From assembly GCA_019359675.1 (NCBI GenBank), contig JAHHGX010000068.1, forward strand, positions 124,001-188,000: a stretch of 64,000 bases of DNA. The letters run 5' to 3'. Positions 16,580-26,165 of this stretch are shown piece by piece. Made by a program: the position numbers and the translations under genes. The DNA is from Calothrix sp. FI2-JRJ7 (GTDB lineage Bacteria; Cyanobacteriota; Cyanobacteriia; Cyanobacteriales; Nostocaceae). Within the stretch, counting starts at the first letter, position 1, and each line of letters opens with the position of its first letter. The notes beneath the pieces are model-generated. The model did not search any database, was not told where the DNA came from, and worked only from the letters and a program-made list of their open reading frames with translations.

Positions 16580-18814
16580 TCAATACAGTTGTATAGGAAT
16601 TTCAATTCTAAATTTACTTCCTTGATTTGGTTGGGATATACAAGAAAGTTTACCACCGTGCTGTTCAATGATTTGATAGCTAATCGATAATCCTAGTCCA
16701 ACACCACTACCTACGGGTTTGGTTGTAAAGAATGGGTCGAAAATTTTATGTTGATGGCATGGTTTAATCCCTCTGCCATTGTCAGCAAAAGATATTTGAA
16801 TTGAGTTATTGTCTACTACTGAAGTAGTAATTATGATTTGTTTGGGGTTTTGCTTGCATACTTGTAACTCGTCGATGGCATTAATTAGTAAATTCATGAA
16901 TACTTGATTTAGTTGACCTGCAAAGCATTCTACTAAAGGAAGTATGCTATAATTTCTAATAATTTCTATCTGGGCGTCAGCACAATTAGGTTCTAAACGA
17001 TGTTGTAATAGTGAAAGTGTACTTTCTATTCCTCCGTGAATATCAACTTTTTTGATTTCGGCTTGGTCAAAACGTGAAAAGGTTCTTAGGGAAGTTACTA
17101 AGTTGCTAATACGTTCGGCGCCTGCTTTTAGTGAGTCGCAAAGTTTAGGTAAATCATCAAAGATATATTCAATATCTGTTTGCTCAATTTCTTCTAAGCT
17201 TTGTGTCAGGTGTGGACATTTATTTTGATAGTTTTTAAATAAATGTAATAAAGTTTGAGTATAGGTATCAACATGACTTATATTGCCATATATAAAGTTA
17301 ATAGGATTATTAATTTCGTGTGCAATCCCTGCAACAAGTTGCCCCAAACTTGACATTTTTTCACTTTGAATAAGCTGTGTTTGAGCAAGTTTTAGGTTAT
17401 TGGTGCGCTCTTGCACTTGTAGTTCTAAGTTTGTATTCAGCGCTTGTACTTGCTGATATAAACGATATTGTACAACAGCAGTTGCAAATCTTTCACTTAG
17501 CGCACTCGCATATCGAATCTCACTCTCGCTCCAAACTTGTGCTTGATTTGTTTTAATTTGGTGCCAAACTTCAAAAGATTGTCGTGGCATTAATTGCCGT
17601 GTGTCAGGGTTATGATATCCTGCCCAATTAATTTCGGTGTCAACTTCAGAGCGAAAAATTGTAAGACATCCAATAATTTTTTCACCATACTGCAAAGGGA
17701 TAATTAACAAACTACGAATTCGAGACGATTCAAAGAATGGAGCCAAAGTCCGAAATAGAGGTTCTCTATATAAATCATCTATTGCCCATAATTTATAATT
17801 GGCCGAATTAACCTGTGAGTTTTCAACATCAACTCTACCGATGTGGTACATGTTTCGCATCCACTCTACTGACCAAGGTTTATAACCTGTTTGGTCAACT
17901 AATGCTTCTACGACTGAATGTAAGTACTTTTGCCACAACTGATTTTCTTCGACTACTCGACTTTCTTCGGTGTCTATTGAATCTGGTTGGGTTCCACATG
18001 TATAAATTTGTACTGGTTGATTGTCAGAAGCTAGCAAGTACAACCTTCCTCCCGAACCATTAAAGGTTTTCACTACTTCTTCAAGCGCAGGTTGTAATTT
18101 TACAGTCGGAGAAGTGTAAAGTACTTTTGTAAGATTATTTATATTTGCTTCTTGACGTGCTTGTTCACGAACTTGGTTGAGTAAAATTGAATGACTAATC
18201 GCGATGCAAACTTGGTCAACTACTGCTTGAATAAGTTGTAGTTCTTCTTCTGTCACTTTGCGAGGTTTGGAATGGTGTGATACTAGCAGTCCCCATAGGT
18301 GAGCTGATGAATGTAATGAAGGAGGTTCATATTTACCTGTTTGCTCACTTTCTAAAACGATTGGTACAACTACAGATGATTTTACCCCCATTGCTTTCAA
18401 ATATTCAACATGGCATGGGTCAATAGGACGATAGCGAATATCTTGGTTTTCGTTATATTCTTGTTGCTGATTCAGAGGACTAACACCAATTTCTTGCGTC
18501 GTCAAATCTACAATAGTCCGTTGTCGAGCTTGCACAAATAATTCGCGAGCGTACAAAGGAATATCATCCGCAGGAAAATGCAACCCTTTTAAAGAAGGTA
18601 ATTGGTTTTCTGCAAGTGATTCTGCAATTACAACTCCACTACCATCTGAGTTAAACTGATAAATTTTAACACGGTCAGTATCTAAATACGCGCGCATTTC
18701 TCCAACCATTGCACTCAAAATTTCTTTTAATTCCAATGATTGCCGAACACGATTGGCAATACGGTGCAGTAATATTTCTTGCTTTATTATTAATGGTTTT
18801 TCAGATAAGTTCAT
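16580..18814 (-). CDS. PAS-less (group II, Cph2-like) phytochrome histidine kinase
   Basis: A 744-residue photoreceptor kinase. GAF1 (about 15-210) has the PADDIP motif (81-86) and Cys134-His135 in DPCHVEYL, the expected bilin-attachment site. GAF2 (about 235-450) carries a tongue-like PRQSF motif at 410-414. A coiled linker leads to a HisKA domain with phospho-acceptor His499 (AGIAHEINNP), then a HATPase_c domain with DNGRGIKP and the GVGLGLSIS lid. No PAS domain and no PHY knot are visible, so this is a knotless phytochrome. It differs from Synechocystis Cph2, which ends in GGDEF/EAL parts. Red/far-red sensing with phycocyanobilin is expected. No response regulator is adjacent. Confidence 0.85.
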   Translation of the reverse strand: MNLSEKPLIIKQEILLHRIANRVRQSLELKEILSAMVGEMRAYLDTDRVKIYQFNSDGSGVVIAESLAENQLPSLKGLHFPADDIPLYARELFVQARQRTIVDLTTQEIGVSPLNQQQEYNENQDIRYRPIDPCHVEYLKAMGVKSSVVVPIVLESEQTGKYEPPSLHSSAHLWGLLVSHHSKPRKVTEEELQLIQAVVDQVCIAISHSILLNQVREQARQEANINNLTKVLYTSPTVKLQPALEEVVKTFNGSGGRLYLLASDNQPVQIYTCGTQPDSIDTEESRVVEENQLWQKYLHSVVEALVDQTGYKPWSVEWMRNMYHIGRVDVENSQVNSANYKLWAIDDLYREPLFRTLAPFFESSRIRSLLIIPLQYGEKIIGCLTIFRSEVDTEINWAGYHNPDTRQLMPRQSFEVWHQIKTNQAQVWSESEIRYASALSERFATAVVQYRLYQQVQALNTNLELQVQERTNNLKLAQTQLIQSEKMSSLGQLVAGIAHEINNPINFIYGNISHVDTYTQTLLHLFKNYQNKCPHLTQSLEEIEQTDIEYIFDDLPKLCDSLKAGAERISNLVTSLRTFSRFDQAEIKKVDIHGGIESTLSLLQHRLEPNCADAQIEIIRNYSILPLVECFAGQLNQVFMNLLINAIDELQVCKQNPKQIIITTSVVDNNSIQISFADNGRGIKPCHQHKIFDPFFTTKPVGSGVGLGLSISYQIIEQHGGKLSCISQPNQGSKFRIEIPIQLY

Positions 18815-19358
18815 ATAATTATATATTCAATATATCAAATGCTAGTTTCAACGCAGTCGCAACAACGCGCTAGTTTAAAACATTCATTATGTCTAATAAT
18901 TTTAATTCTGATTGTAGATAAAACTCGCTCGCTTAGGCGCCGACCTTATAGACCCTGATTCTAAGTACCATTAGTGTAACATGAATAAGTAAAAGCAAAG
19001 TTGAAATTTATGATGAACCTGAATTAATAAATTAAATGAAAGTAGTTTAAAGTTTTGTTTATAGCTGTTATAGAGACACCCTTTATAAGACAAGTGCTTT
19101 AAATCAAATTCTTTAAGTCTCAGCTAATTAATATGTATTTATACCTATAAATATTAGATATTTCTCTAATGACATAATAAAAATATGTCAAAAATTACTG
19201 GTAGAGATGGCAATTACACAAGAGCGCTATCGTACATTGTCAAATTTCTTAAGATAGATAAGTTTTTGAAATATATTTTAATGACATCACTCTTTAGAGG
19301 TATCGAATTTGAGAATTTACTCGTGGTATCAAGAACAAAGCACTTAGCACGCTCATTT
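18815..19358. other. AT-rich intergenic region between phytochrome kinase and glucosidase
   Basis: Divergent promoters for the two genes must lie here. No RNA gene, repeat or strong palindrome is seen. The frame of the glucosidase gene remains open upstream to 19,185, but that part reads like non-family sequence. Confidence 0.45.
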
Positions 19359-21719
19359 ATGCCGCAATATTTTGGGAAACTGCCTACCACCGACCAACCC
19401 TGGACGAAAATCGGTCAAGTTCAAGCTTGGAAGCAATACGATAGAACTATTATTTTTGATTGCGGGGAATCTAAGTTTTCCATTACTATACTGGCACCTA
19501 ATTTATTACGAGTCCGTTTGGCACCACAGGGTGAGTTTACCGAGCGTCCAAGTTGGGCAGTAACACGTGATGATTTTGAATGGGCGCCAACACCATTTGA
19601 TGTTAATGATACAGACACATCCGTCCAAATCAAAACAGAATCTATACATATATATATAGATAAATCAACTAGTCGAATTACTTGCTTTGATTTAGATGGG
19701 CGCCCATTTGCCCAAGATGCTACCACTAATATGGGTTGGAGACTTGGCGCCGTTGCAGGATGGAAATGTATTGAAACCGACGAACATTTTTATGGGTTTG
19801 GGGAACGTACCGGGTTACTCGATAAACGCAGCGAAGTCAAAACAAACTGGACAACCGACGCTTTAGATTATGGTTCGCTCACTGACGAAATGTATCACGC
19901 CATTCCATTTTTTATAGCGCTGCGTCCACATGTTGCATACGGTATATTCTTTAATACCACTTTTTGGAGCCAGTTTGATATTGGCGCCGAACAACCAGGT
20001 GTATGGAAAATGGAAACACGTGGGCGAGAATTAGATTATTACATTATATATGGCCCCAAACCAGCCCAAATACTCGATACATATACCCAACTTACAGGAA
20101 AAATGCCGCTACCACCAAAATGGTCAATCGGCTATCACCAATGTAGATGGAGTTACGAATCAGAAGAAGTAGTACTTACACTCGCACAAGAATTTAGAAC
20201 TCGTCGCATCCCCTGCGATGTTATTCACCTAGATATTGACTACATGCGAGGTTTTCGGGTATTTACTTGGAGTCCTGCACGGTTCTCGAACCCAGAAAAA
20301 CTAATTAGTGATTTAAAACAAAATGGCTTCAAGACTGTAACTATTATTGACCCAGGAGTAAAATACGAACCTGAAGCTAACTACCACGTTTTTGATGAGG
20401 GTATTAAAAACGATTACTTTGTTCGTCAAGCGGATGGTAGATTATTTCATGGTTATGTGTGGCCCGATAAATCTGTATTTCCTGACTTTTTGCGTGCGGA
20501 TGTTCAAAAATGGTGGGGTGACTTACATAAATCTCTCACTGATATAGGTATTGCTGGCATTTGGAACGATATGAACGAACCAGCAATTAATGACCGACCA
20601 TTCGGTGATGGTGGTGTTCATATCTGGTTTCCCCTTGATGCACCACAAGGAAAAGAAAATAGTACTACCCATGCAGAAGTTCACAACCTGTATGGTTTGA
20701 ATATGGCAAAAGCTAGTGCCGAAGGTTTAATTAAACATCGTAATAACGAGCGTTCGTTCGTATTAACACGTTCAGGGTTTGCAGGGGTGCAGCGCTACTC
20801 TAGTGTATGGATGGGCGATAATCAATCGCAGTGGGAACACTTAGAAATGTCTTTACCGATGCTTTGTAATATGGGGCTTTCGGGAGTAGCATTTGTTGGA
20901 TGTGATATTGGTGGATTTGCGGCTAACGCGACGGCAGAATTATTTGCGCGTTGGATGCAGGTGGGAATGTTGTATCCGTTGATGCGGGCACATTCAGCCA
21001 TGAGTACAGCACGTCATGAACCGTGGGTATTTGGTGAAAGGGTAGAAAATATTTGTCGTGAATATATTAATTTGCGCTATCAATTAATACCTTTCTTCTA
21101 CACTTTATTTTGGCAAGCAGCTACAACTGGGGCGCCGATTTTACGACCTTTAGTTTACGAATATCCTAACGACCCAAAAACCTATATGCTTTATGACCAA
21201 GTATTATTAGGTTGCGACTTAATGGCGGCGCCAATATATCGACCGGGAGTAGAGCATCGCGCTGTATACTTACCGAGTGGTACCTGGTACGATTGGTGGA
21301 CAGGAGAAAAATATGTAGATGGCGCCACTCATATATTGGCACATGCACCATTAGAACGAATGCCATTATACGCGCGTGCAGGTGCAGTTATTCCCATGCA
21401 ACAAGTCACACAATACATTGACGAACATCCATTAAACGAGTTACAACTGCAAATTTTCCCAGGAAACAGCGAATACACACTCTACGAAGACGATGGAAAT
21501 AGCTTTGAATATCAAAAAGATATTTACTCCACAACAAACATAAGTGTATCTACTGAAGCAGAACAAGTTATTGTAAAAATAGCACCAAGACAAGGAAAAT
21601 GGAAACCAGTTCGGCGCCGCATTATAGTAAAAGTACAAGGATTAGGCGAACAAAACTTTGAAGACGACGGCAAAGAACACTTGTTGAAATTCACAGAAAC
21701 CAGGTTTCCCCATCACTAA
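19359..21719 (+). CDS. Glycoside hydrolase family 31 alpha-glucosidase
   Basis: A 786-residue retaining alpha-glucosidase. The GH31 nucleophile signature WNDMNEP places the catalytic Asp at 404. The acid/base Asp is 487 in WMGDNQSQW. An N-terminal beta-sandwich (about 20-220), the (beta/alpha)8 barrel (about 225-600) and C-terminal beta domains are all recognisable. The frame is open 58 codons upstream. The ATG at 19,359 is chosen because cyanobacterial relatives begin at about 'MPQYFGKLPTT' and the extra upstream residues look unrelated; no strong ribosome site decides it. The protein has no signal peptide, so it probably acts in the cytosol on maltose/malto-oligosaccharides or glycogen breakdown products. 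The last codons (TRFPHH-stop) lie in a tandem repeat unit. Confidence 0.9.
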   Translation: MPQYFGKLPTTDQPWTKIGQVQAWKQYDRTIIFDCGESKFSITILAPNLLRVRLAPQGEFTERPSWAVTRDDFEWAPTPFDVNDTDTSVQIKTESIHIYIDKSTSRITCFDLDGRPFAQDATTNMGWRLGAVAGWKCIETDEHFYGFGERTGLLDKRSEVKTNWTTDALDYGSLTDEMYHAIPFFIALRPHVAYGIFFNTTFWSQFDIGAEQPGVWKMETRGRELDYYIIYGPKPAQILDTYTQLTGKMPLPPKWSIGYHQCRWSYESEEVVLTLAQEFRTRRIPCDVIHLDIDYMRGFRVFTWSPARFSNPEKLISDLKQNGFKTVTIIDPGVKYEPEANYHVFDEGIKNDYFVRQADGRLFHGYVWPDKSVFPDFLRADVQKWWGDLHKSLTDIGIAGIWNDMNEPAINDRPFGDGGVHIWFPLDAPQGKENSTTHAEVHNLYGLNMAKASAEGLIKHRNNERSFVLTRSGFAGVQRYSSVWMGDNQSQWEHLEMSLPMLCNMGLSGVAFVGCDIGGFAANATAELFARWMQVGMLYPLMRAHSAMSTARHEPWVFGERVENICREYINLRYQLIPFFYTLFWQAATTGAPILRPLVYEYPNDPKTYMLYDQVLLGCDLMAAPIYRPGVEHRAVYLPSGTWYDWWTGEKYVDGATHILAHAPLERMPLYARAGAVIPMQQVTQYIDEHPLNELQLQIFPGNSEYTLYEDDGNSFEYQKDIYSTTNISVSTEAEQVIVKIAPRQGKWKPVRRRIIVKVQGLGEQNFEDDGKEHLLKFTETRFPHH

Positions 21720-22070
21720 GTATAATAACCTTCAAGTGAACCCAAAGGAAACCTGGTTTCTAAACGAAGCGCAAAAACTTCAAAAATCGTTATTGCAGCT
21801 TCTGCGTAAATACGAGAAACCCGGTTTCCCCATCACTAAGTATAATAACCTTCAAGAGAACCCAAAGGAAACCCGGTTTCTAAACGAAGCGCAAAAACTT
21901 CAAAAATCGTTATTGCAGCTTCTGCGTAAATACGAGAAACCCGGTTTCTAAACGAAGCGCAAAGACTAAAAAAATCGTTATTGCAGTTTTTGCGTAAATA
22001 CGAGAAACCCGGTTTCTTTTGATAAAGATTTAAGATTGTGGTGCTTAGTGTCAAACAAACCGGGTTTCAG
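21703..22070. repeat. 120-bp tandem repeat array with embedded palindromes
   Basis: Two almost identical 120-base units (21,703-21,822 and 21,823-21,942) and a shorter third unit run to about 22,020. Each unit contains two AGAAACCNGGTTTCT-type palindromes and the words 'cttcaaaaatcgttattgcagcttc'. The array begins inside the last codons of the glucosidase gene. The unit length, a multiple of three, keeps a plus-strand frame open, but this is not taken as a gene. Confidence 0.85.
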
Positions 22071-22077
22071 GGGTTTC

Positions 22078-22335
22078 CTAAACAAAGCTAGGTATTATCG
22101 ATTTACACTCACCAACAATAAGAGTAGGTAAACTATCAAGACTATCATTTGGACATAAATAGCCATCAACCTCAGTACCAATTTCTAAAGCTTGGTTAGC
22201 ACGACACCAACAATATTCGACACTCATTGTCTCAAAGTCTTTCAAATACTGAACATAATAGCTTTTGTCAGTATTATATTTCACTAATACTTTGCAACGC
22301 TTATACGGTAAAGAAAATTTAATTTGTGCCAACAT
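22078..22335 (-). CDS. Hypothetical protein, 85 aa
   Basis: Not recognised. A small soluble protein with a lysine-rich start (QIKFSLPYKRCKVLVKYNTDKSYYVQYLKDFETMS), four cysteines and an acidic middle. The stop codon adjoins the repeat array. Codon use looks like that of its neighbours, and no longer frame overlaps it, which gives moderate support. It is divergent from cobA. Confidence 0.5.
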   Translation of the reverse strand: MLAQIKFSLPYKRCKVLVKYNTDKSYYVQYLKDFETMSVEYCWCRANQALEIGTEVDGYLCPNDSLDSLPTLIVGECKSIIPSFV

Positions 22336-22559
22336 ACCAATATACCTGCCAGTTATTGATTCGCTACGAAACTTACCTAATTATGAAAATTAAATCGCTT
22401 GAAAAATCAGCAATATCAAGTTTGATATAAACTCTTGACATTAATAGTTTTATTAAGCCGAGATAACGGGAACACATTTCAAAGTTATAAGAGAAAACTT
22501 TATGAACAGCACTAGTAGATATACTGAATTTAAGTAAACCCGCCCTACGGTAATCTCAA

Positions 22560-23291
22560 ATGAGTAAAGTTTATCTTGTCGGCGCCGGACCTGGAGATGT
22601 GGCATATTTAACGGTAAAAGCTTATAAACTTTTACAGCACACAGATGTACTAATTTATGATGCACTTGTTGATGCGGAGTTATTAGACTTGGTACCATCA
22701 AATTGTTTGAAGGTAGATGTTGGTAAACGTGGAGGAAAGCCAAGTACACCGCAAGCTTTCATCAACGAGTTGTTAGTGCAATATTGTCAACAGGGAAAAC
22801 AAGTTGTGCGGTTAAAATCTGGTGACCCGTTTATATTTGGACGGTGTACTTCTGAAATAGAAGCATTAAAAGCAGCGAATTGTGAGTTTGAAGTTATACC
22901 AGGTCTTTCTTCCGCATTAGCGGCGCCGACCTTAGCAGGCATACCTTTAACCGACCCAGTACTGAGTAGATGTTTTGCAGTTTTTACAGCGCATGAACCA
23001 GATGCACTGAACTGGGAGGCATTAGCGGCAATTGAAACATTAGTTGTGCTGATGGGTGGTAGTACTCTACCAGAAGTAATATATCGGCTTATAAAATATG
23101 GTAAGTCGCGCATAACTCCTATTGCTGTGGTACGTTATTGTGGGACACCCCAACAGCAAATCTGGACGGGAACGCTCGAAACAATCCTCGAAATCACAGC
23201 AAATATTTCACTTTCACCAGTGGTAATTACAATTGGTGAAGTAGTTCAACTCAGGAAGTATCTTCAAGCTGACAATATAAAGACCGGATGA
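22560..23291 (+). CDS. cobA: Uroporphyrinogen-III C-methyltransferase
   Basis: A 243-residue SAM-dependent methylase. It makes precorrin-2 from uroporphyrinogen III, the entry to sirohaem and cobalamin. The N-terminal VGAGPGD loop (7-13), 'DALVD', the GKRGG motif (57-61), 'RLKSGDPFIFGR' and the PGLSSA motif are all present, as in SUMT enzymes. It is the single-domain form without the CysG oxidase/chelatase part. hemD follows after 32 bases and coaE after that, so the three probably share a transcript. The substrate of CobA is the product of HemD, which makes the order functionally sensible. Confidence 0.95.
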   Translation: MSKVYLVGAGPGDVAYLTVKAYKLLQHTDVLIYDALVDAELLDLVPSNCLKVDVGKRGGKPSTPQAFINELLVQYCQQGKQVVRLKSGDPFIFGRCTSEIEALKAANCEFEVIPGLSSALAAPTLAGIPLTDPVLSRCFAVFTAHEPDALNWEALAAIETLVVLMGGSTLPEVIYRLIKYGKSRITPIAVVRYCGTPQQQIWTGTLETILEITANISLSPVVITIGEVVQLRKYLQADNIKTG

Positions 23292-23323
23292 CCAAGCGAT
23301 AGGTAAGTAGCACTCACACATTT

Positions 23324-24157
23324 ATGCCTACCAACATCTCTCCCCTTGCAACAACACCGCAGTCAACTCTCCCTCTTGCTAGCAAAACAATTTTAGTAAC
23401 ACGTGCAGCAGGACAATCAAGTCAATTTGCCCAAATGCTGATTGACTGTGGCGCCAATGTTATAGAAATGCCAGCACTTGAAATTTGTCAACCATCTTCT
23501 TGGCATTCCTTAGATAATGCAATAGCGAATATAACAAGCTTTGATTGGCTAATCTTAACTTCCACCAACGGAGTAGAATATTTCTTCGAGAGATTATTCG
23601 CTACTGGTGGAGATGCACGCTCATTGAAAAATGTAAAAATTGCTGTTGTTGGAGAAAAAACAGCTCAATGTTTACAAACGCGAGGATTACGTGCGGATTA
23701 CATTCCCCCTAATTTCGTCGCAGACTCATTAATTGAAAATTTTCCAGAAGAACTTACAAATAAAAAGATTTTATTTCCGCGCGTTGAAAGTGGTGGACGT
23801 GAAGTCTTAGTAAAAGAATTGGGTGCAAAGGGTGCAGAAGTCATCGAAGTTAGTGCGTACCAGTCATGCTGTCCTAAAAGCATTCCTCCTTCGGCAGAAG
23901 TTGCACTGCAAAGTGGCACAGTAGATATTATTACGTTTGCTAGCTCCAAAACAGTGCAATATTTCTGTGAACTAGCAAAACAGGTATTCGGCGACAATTC
24001 CATCGATAATTATTTAGAGGGTGTATGTATTGCCTCGATAGGTCCACAAACTTCAAAAAGTTGTCGTGAACTTATCGGACATGTAGATGTTGAAGCTGTT
24101 GAATACACTTTATCTGGATTAAAACAAGCGTTAATTGAATGGAGTATAAACTCCTAA
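23324..24157 (+). CDS. hemD: Uroporphyrinogen-III synthase
   Basis: A 277-residue cytosolic enzyme that closes and inverts ring D of hydroxymethylbilane to give uroporphyrinogen III, precursor of haem, chlorophyll, bilins, sirohaem and B12. The two-lobed HemD fold is indicated by 'ILVTRAAGQSSQFAQML' (about 22-38), 'WLILTSTNGVEYFF' (about 74-87), 'VGEKTAQCL', 'LFPRVESGGREVL' and 'ITFASSKTVQYF...IGPQTSKSCRE'. The length is slightly above average because of a polar N-terminal tail. The start at 23,324 lacks a clear ribosome site. It sits between cobA and coaE. Confidence 0.93.
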   Translation: MPTNISPLATTPQSTLPLASKTILVTRAAGQSSQFAQMLIDCGANVIEMPALEICQPSSWHSLDNAIANITSFDWLILTSTNGVEYFFERLFATGGDARSLKNVKIAVVGEKTAQCLQTRGLRADYIPPNFVADSLIENFPEELTNKKILFPRVESGGREVLVKELGAKGAEVIEVSAYQSCCPKSIPPSAEVALQSGTVDIITFASSKTVQYFCELAKQVFGDNSIDNYLEGVCIASIGPQTSKSCRELIGHVDVEAVEYTLSGLKQALIEWSINS

Positions 24158-24168
24158 CTGTTAATTAA

Positions 24169-24750
24169 ATGAAACGCATTATTGGACTAACAGGTGGTAT
24201 CGCTACAGGCAAAAGCACTGTAGCGAATTATTTAGCAAATACTTATAAATTACCTATATTAGATGCTGATATATACGCGCGCGATGCAGTTGCTGCCCCT
24301 TCGCCTATATTAAACCAAATTGCACAGCGCTACAGTCATCAAAATATCTTACTAGCAAATGGTGAATTAAACCGTGCTAAATTAGGCGAAATTATATTTA
24401 CAAACTTGGGAGAACGTCTTTGGGTTGAAAGTTTAATTCATCCCTATGTAAAAGAAAGATTTAATCAAGAAATAGCTGTATCACCTAGTAATATTTTAGT
24501 ATTGGTAATTCCTTTGTTGTTTGAAGTTGGAATGACTGATTTAACTACAGAAATTTGGGTTGTAAGCTGTTCCGAGTCGCAACAAATACAAAGATTAATG
24601 CAGCGCAATAGTTTAACTTTAGAACAAGCGCAAGCTAGGATTCAAAGTCAAATGCCACTCGCTGAAAAAATCGCGCGCGCGGATGTAGTATTAGATAATT
24701 CACAGAACTTGGAAACGCTTTTAAAACAATTGCATAACATTTTATCTTAA
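24169..24750 (+). CDS. coaE: Dephospho-CoA kinase
   Basis: A 193-residue kinase for the last step of coenzyme A synthesis (dephospho-CoA 3'-phosphorylation). The Walker A loop GLTGGIATGKST is at residues 6-17, 'DADIYARDAV' at about 32-41, the 'LIHPYVKE' region at about 90, 'PLLFEVGMTDL' at about 110 and the 'RNSLTLEQAQARI' lid after it. It is normal in length and starts 11 bases after hemD. No partner CoA gene is nearby, so the grouping with tetrapyrrole genes is probably one of transcription only. Confidence 0.95.
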   Translation: MKRIIGLTGGIATGKSTVANYLANTYKLPILDADIYARDAVAAPSPILNQIAQRYSHQNILLANGELNRAKLGEIIFTNLGERLWVESLIHPYVKERFNQEIAVSPSNILVLVIPLLFEVGMTDLTTEIWVVSCSESQQIQRLMQRNSLTLEQAQARIQSQMPLAEKIARADVVLDNSQNLETLLKQLHNILS

Positions 24751-24998
24751 AACACGAATCTATCAATTGGCATATCTTTATTTTAAGTATCTGCATTCTC
24801 TAACACAATATTGATGACTAAGTATAGTACTAAAGAGCGCAAAAAGTTATTTGAAGCTATTGCTTTACATAAAAATTACATTAATACAAAAAAAGTATAT
24901 AGTTACTTTAAGTTTGTCTTGCGATTTTATTCTTTAATAAAGAAGTAATACCATTTGCTTTTATTTATAGCCTCCAAAGAAACCGAGCATATCCCATC

Positions 24999-25136
24999 AT
25001 GGTTATAACGGCACAATCTACACAATCTATAAGTAGGCTGCTTTTTAGCCGTTACAGTAATCGCGGAAGTATTTACTTGTTTGCTCCGATGGTAGACTTT
25101 AACGTCATGGCTGAAGTTGGTGATACTCCACCGTAA
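24999..25136 (+). CDS. Possible small protein, 45 aa
   Basis: An ATG-started frame of 45 codons in an otherwise non-coding stretch. The product is balanced in composition, with the readable phrase 'GSIYLFAPMVDFNVMAEVG'. That looks more like real coding sequence, or the remnant of it, than random AT-rich DNA. No ribosome site is visible and no family is recognised. It may equally be the remnant of a longer gene. Confidence 0.25.
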   Translation: MVITAQSTQSISRLLFSRYSNRGSIYLFAPMVDFNVMAEVGDTPP

Positions 25137-25221
25137 CCGCGCGCTTCGTCGTTAGAAATAATACGAGAAAATCAATAAATTACATCTAAAGTAAGTAAGG
25201 AATTTTTTGCCTTATAGGTAA

Positions 25222-25317
25222 AACCTAACCCCCTAACCCCCTTCCCTTATAGAGAAGGGGGAAAAGAAAAGATACACTCCCCTCTCTTTACAGGAGAGGG
25301 GTTGGGGGAGAGGTTAT
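25222..25317. repeat. C/G-run inverted repeat (AACCCCCT / GGGGGAGAGGTT)
   Basis: A 95-base element with 'aacctaaccccctaac' at the left, two internal hairpins (CCCTT..AAGGGG and CCCCTCTC..GAGAGGGG) and 'ttgggggagaggtt' at the right. Related G/C-run sequences occur at 38,646-38,725, 45,985-46,015 and 58,375-58,481. This type is common in filamentous cyanobacteria between genes. Confidence 0.7.
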
Positions 25318-25445
25318 TAACACGACTAAAAACTCAGGAATTAAATAATGCCTGTATGTGATATCTATTCAAGGAGTATCACCATCTTAATCTGCAATGA
25401 AAAATGTAGTTGAACAAAAATTTAGTTATTTAAGAGAATATTGCC

Positions 25446-26159
25446 ATGAAATTTCAAATTTTTTCAAAATGGGAACGTTTTAAAGAGCTTTTATTAATTA
25501 CGCTGGTTGGAAATATTCCCACAATTTTCTTCGGTGTTAAGTTAAGAAATATTTTATACCGTGCTATTTTCGCGCGCATAGGTAGCTCAGTTTTTATTCA
25601 AGACAATGTTGAATTTACTGGAGCTAGTTCAATTGAGATTGGGAGTGGTGTATATATTTTTAGAGGTGTTTACATAGATGGAAGAGGATACAGCGACAAT
25701 AAACTTTCCCTAGAAAATAAAAACAATAAAATTTGTCTAGAAAATGGAGTTGCGATTGAGCGTAACGTTAGCATAGGAGCGCTAGGCGGCACGTTTATTC
25801 ATATCGGTCAAAATACTTTTATTGGACCTGGTACTTGTATTGCTGGGCCTGGAGATATAAAAATTGGTAAAAATTGTCTAATTGCAGCGCAGTCAGGAAT
25901 ATTTGCGAATAATCATAATTTTGCTGATATGGAGTTGCTGATAAAAGAGCAAGGTATAACTCGTCAGGGAATTGTAATTGAGGATGACTGCTGGCTAGGT
26001 TCTGGAGTCAAGGTATTAGATGGAGTTACTATTGGTAAAGGTAGCGTTATTGGTGCTAATTCAGTAGTTACAAAAGATATTCCCCCATTCTCGGTTGCGG
26101 TAGGTGTCCCCGCGCGAGTTATCAAAAAGCGCGGAGCGAAAGAGCTAATTAACGCTTAG
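25446..26159 (+). CDS. Hexapeptide-repeat (LbH) acyltransferase
   Basis: A 237-residue left-handed beta-helix transferase of the xenobiotic/serine acetyltransferase-like class. A basic amphipathic N-terminus (about 1-45) is followed by [LIV]GxxxX hexapeptides from residue ~50. The active-site type motif 'FANNHNF' (about 155-161) holds the catalytic histidine, and the end is 'IPPFSVAVGVPARVIKK'. Such enzymes acetylate sugars in polysaccharide or glycolipid synthesis. The gene faces a paralogue on the other strand, with only 6 bases between stop codons. Confidence 0.88.
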   Translation: MKFQIFSKWERFKELLLITLVGNIPTIFFGVKLRNILYRAIFARIGSSVFIQDNVEFTGASSIEIGSGVYIFRGVYIDGRGYSDNKLSLENKNNKICLENGVAIERNVSIGALGGTFIHIGQNTFIGPGTCIAGPGDIKIGKNCLIAAQSGIFANNHNFADMELLIKEQGITRQGIVIEDDCWLGSGVKVLDGVTIGKGSVIGANSVVTKDIPPFSVAVGVPARVIKKRGAKELINA

Positions 26160-26165
26160 TAAAAT

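Larger units (their letters stand above)
24751..25445. other. Long intergenic region with a small open frame and a repeat
   Basis: Contains AT-rich sequence after coaE, a 45-codon open frame (24,999-25,136) and a C/G-run inverted repeat (25,222-25,317). No tRNA or other RNA gene was recognised. Confidence 0.5.

Noticed and set aside
21736-21951. 71-codon plus-strand frame in the tandem array
   Set aside because: It exists only because the repeat unit is 120 bases long; no start signal, and the sequence equals the repeat.
22336-22559. Possible cobalamin riboswitch before cobA
   Set aside because: No B12-box-like or matching conserved segment is visible in the 220-base leader region.
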